Positions 32,117 to 33,839 of a stretch of 33,839 bases of DNA are shown here, piece by piece. The notes beneath the pieces were generated by a model that worked only from the letters and a program-made list of their open reading frames with translations, had not been told where the DNA came from and ran no database searches. The translations under genes were made by a program, and so were the position numbers. The stretch comes from Spirochaetales bacterium (GTDB lineage Bacteria > Spirochaetota > Spirochaetia > SZUA-6 > JAFGRV01), in NCBI GenBank assembly GCA_016934975.1, contig JAFGRV010000012.1, forward strand, positions 1-33,839, given 5' to 3'. How positions within the stretch are numbered: position 1 is the first letter of the stretch; each line of letters opens with the position of its first letter.

Positions 32117-33376
32117 TTAATAAGAAGCTACTGTGCCGAGATTACGAATTTTCCTTTTCATAAAACCAAATAAAGCGATGCCTATTGCGGTTAATCCGCC
32201 ACCTATGTACCATACCTCGGGACTAAAAATATCAAAAATTTTGCCGGCAAGAAGCAGGCTGACAGGGGCTACACTGGTGGAAACACATTCCATGATTGAA
32301 AAAATTCGACCCTGCATATTTTTCTTTACAGTTTTCTGGACAAGAGCCTGAATAGGCCCCATGCATAAAGGCATCATGGCCCCGGCGAGGAAAAAACAGG
32401 CGAGTTCCGGAATTATTCCTGCAAATGCAAGAGAACCTGATACCATCACAGCCACCCCCGCCCCCATCATCCCTGTTAATGAGGTCACCATTTTCCTGGG
32501 GTGCCCCTGCCAAATACCGAGGATTATTCCTCCGGATAAAAAGCCAAGTCCTACCATTGCGCCTAAGAGTCCGAATTCAATCTCACCACCTTGTAATGTT
32601 GCTCTGACAAAGATTGCGATGAGTGAAAAATAGGGCTGCATAATAAAATTCATCATTGCAGAGAGAACAAGCATTCCTACAGCCCCCGGCCAATGTTGCA
32701 GATAACGGAAACCCTCTGCAATATCTGTAAGAAGTAACCGGAAATTCAGTCTTTTGTTGCTTTGATTATATGATGAGGGTTGAGGAATCCGGATAAAGAA
32801 TAATGGAAGAACAGCCAGGGTAGCTCCTGCGAAATCGATGATCATAATAGTGGTAAAAGAACTCATTTTAAGCAAAAGGGCGCCCAAAGCCGGAGTAACA
32901 AACATTATAACACCATAGAAAGCCTGATTTATTCCTGCGATCCGTGTTAAGTGATGAGGTTGTACCATGAGAGAGGTCGAAGTCATCATCGCTTTATTGT
33001 GGAAAGTGTCGGCGATGGCTCGGATAAGAAGAGTAATCAAAACATGCCATGTCTGTACTATTCCTCCAAGAAAAAGAAAGGCTAAAATTATTGAACATCC
33101 TGCAAGACAAAGACACGATATTATCATAATAAATGCACGGTTCCCTTTATCCACGAGGGCCCCGATAAAGGGATTAAGAATTGCCTTGGGAATCAATGCG
33201 ATAGCTGCTGCCATACTTACTATAATTGCTGAATTTGTGGCCGAGGTAAGCCACCAAATAAGGGCGAATTGAACCAGCCCTGCACCGAATAATGATATAT
33301 TTTGTGGTATCCAAACACACAAAAACGAGGTTAACCACCGTTCCGGTGTGAACATATTATTTTTATTGCCATTCAT
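32117..33376 (-). CDS. MFS transporter, drug-efflux type
   Basis: About 419 residues with some twelve hydrophobic segments in two halves, the normal major facilitator layout. The N-terminal FGAGLVQFALIWWLTSATNSA and the loop ALVDKGNRAFIM fit the MefA-like macrolide/drug exporter branch; the second half ends in a basic cytoplasmic tail. It should use the proton gradient to expel small hydrophobic compounds. The gene overlaps the upstream MarR gene by 14 bases, so both are likely translated from one mRNA and controlled by MarR. In-frame ATGs also lie at 33388 and 33382; the one at 33376 has a GGAA at a normal distance. Confidence 0.85.
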   Translation of the reverse strand: MNGNKNNMFTPERWLTSFLCVWIPQNISLFGAGLVQFALIWWLTSATNSAIIVSMAAAIALIPKAILNPFIGALVDKGNRAFIMIISCLCLAGCSIILAFLFLGGIVQTWHVLITLLIRAIADTFHNKAMMTSTSLMVQPHHLTRIAGINQAFYGVIMFVTPALGALLLKMSSFTTIMIIDFAGATLAVLPLFFIRIPQPSSYNQSNKRLNFRLLLTDIAEGFRYLQHWPGAVGMLVLSAMMNFIMQPYFSLIAIFVRATLQGGEIEFGLLGAMVGLGFLSGGIILGIWQGHPRKMVTSLTGMMGAGVAVMVSGSLAFAGIIPELACFFLAGAMMPLCMGPIQALVQKTVKKNMQGRIFSIMECVSTSVAPVSLLLAGKIFDIFSPEVWYIGGGLTAIGIALFGFMKRKIRNLGTVASY

Positions 33377-33824
33377 AGCCATTTCCATGAGAAGTTTTTA
33401 CCAATAGATCGTGTAAAAGCCGCTGTTCCCTTGCGTCAAGCATAGAAATCATATCTCTGGTATACTGAACCGCACCTCTATATGAGGATCGGTAGACATC
33501 GTGCCCTTCTTTTGTAAGGGTAAGCCACCATATCCGTCTATCATTCTCATCACGGAGTTGATCGATTAAACCCCGCTTTCTTAATCTGTTTACATATTGA
33601 GAAATTGTTCCCGGTGTAAGGTCCATCATCACCGATAAGGTCCGGGAGGTAATTTTATCAGCCTGACCCAGGACCATTAACACTCCAAGTTCGGCGATTG
33701 AAAGTTCATTTTTCGCATCTCCTTTTTCTTTGCGAAGTCCGGATTCATAAACATTTCTTAAGCTAAAAATCGCCTGGTTAATTTGGATATATTCATGATC
33801 TGTTAAGGTAGAATTTTTTGCCAT
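33363..33824 (-). CDS. MarR-family transcriptional regulator
   Basis: A 153-residue winged-helix protein. The DNA-binding part reads LSIAELGVLMVLGQADKITSRTL, then MDLTPGTISQYVNRLRKRGLI as the recognition helix, and a wing with RDENDRRIWWLTLTKEG, the family's typical D-x-R-D block here as DENDRR. MarR proteins usually repress neighbouring efflux genes and release DNA when they bind small phenolic or drug-like ligands. The overlap with the MFS gene fits this. The ATG at 33824 has AGAGGAA upstream; the frame is open to the window edge, so the promoter and operator lie outside. Confidence 0.9.
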   Translation of the reverse strand: MAKNSTLTDHEYIQINQAIFSLRNVYESGLRKEKGDAKNELSIAELGVLMVLGQADKITSRTLSVMMDLTPGTISQYVNRLRKRGLIDQLRDENDRRIWWLTLTKEGHDVYRSSYRGAVQYTRDMISMLDAREQRLLHDLLVKTSHGNGYEWQ

Positions 33825-33839
33825 TATGTTCCTCTTCAA

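Noticed and set aside
1-33839. tRNA or rRNA genes in the intergenic gaps
   Set aside because: I looked for T-arm-like GGTTCGA sequences with matching acceptor stems in the larger gaps and saw none. A covariance-model scan would be needed to exclude them fully.

Overview
The window looks like chromosome from a low-GC anaerobic spirochaete or a close relative. The evidence is gene content and order: rplM-rpsI-recX in tandem, a cyclophilin-FKBP fusion lipoprotein of the kind known from Treponema denticola, a shortened class-III aminotransferase-like protein, and a secreted transglutaminase-like/TPR protein. This assignment is inferred from remembered families, not from a database search. No rRNA, tRNA, CRISPR array, prophage or complete insertion sequence was found. 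The only mobile-element-type gene is a RAYT-like Y1 transposase.

Layout. Bases 1-2558 hold two unrecognised membrane proteins and a membrane TPR protein. Bases 3059-8696 hold a UvrD-family helicase, the aminotransferase-like protein, two small membrane proteins, and rplM-rpsI-recX. Bases 8720-15168 form a possible sulfur block: a secreted arylsulfotransferase-like lipoprotein on the minus strand, a membrane-anchored alkaline-phosphatase-superfamily enzyme, and a cysD-cysN pair for sulfate activation. Bases 15410-18397 hold a stand-alone PrkA kinase and the RAYT transposase. The CFBP immunophilin (minus) is followed by a three-gene set for making homocysteine from aspartate semialdehyde: a DUF39 sulfurtransferase, a NIL-ferredoxin and a UPF0280 protein. 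Bases 22348-27515 are all minus strand: an archaeal-type aspartyl-tRNA synthetase, a polysaccharide deacetylase, RlmE and a Gfo/Idh/MocA oxidoreductase in close succession, then an MBL-fold hydrolase. The right end has the transglutaminase/TPR protein, a convergent secreted HExxH protein, and an overlapping MarR regulator and MFS exporter.

The most unusual feature is a short dispersed repeat with core AGGGACGGAGCT. It occurs about 13 times in the window. Most copies lie between genes, often as close direct pairs. Two copies sit in frame in neighbouring genes, where both encode Gly-Gly-Thr-Glu-Leu: near the C-terminus of CysD and at the N-terminus of CysN. A third coding copy is in the UPF0280 gene in another frame. 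The element is present at a tandem duplication carrying the uvrD -35 box, in the leader of the HExxH gene, and just upstream of the RAYT gene. It may be a RAYT-mobilised or uptake-type element that tolerates insertion into genes.

Other points of interest are a CysD-type enzyme carrying the CC...CxxC cysteine pattern of iron-sulfur APS reductases, a CysN whose usual catalytic DxxGH histidine is Asn, a candidate transcription attenuator ahead of aspS, and palindromes overlapping or abutting two well-formed promoters.
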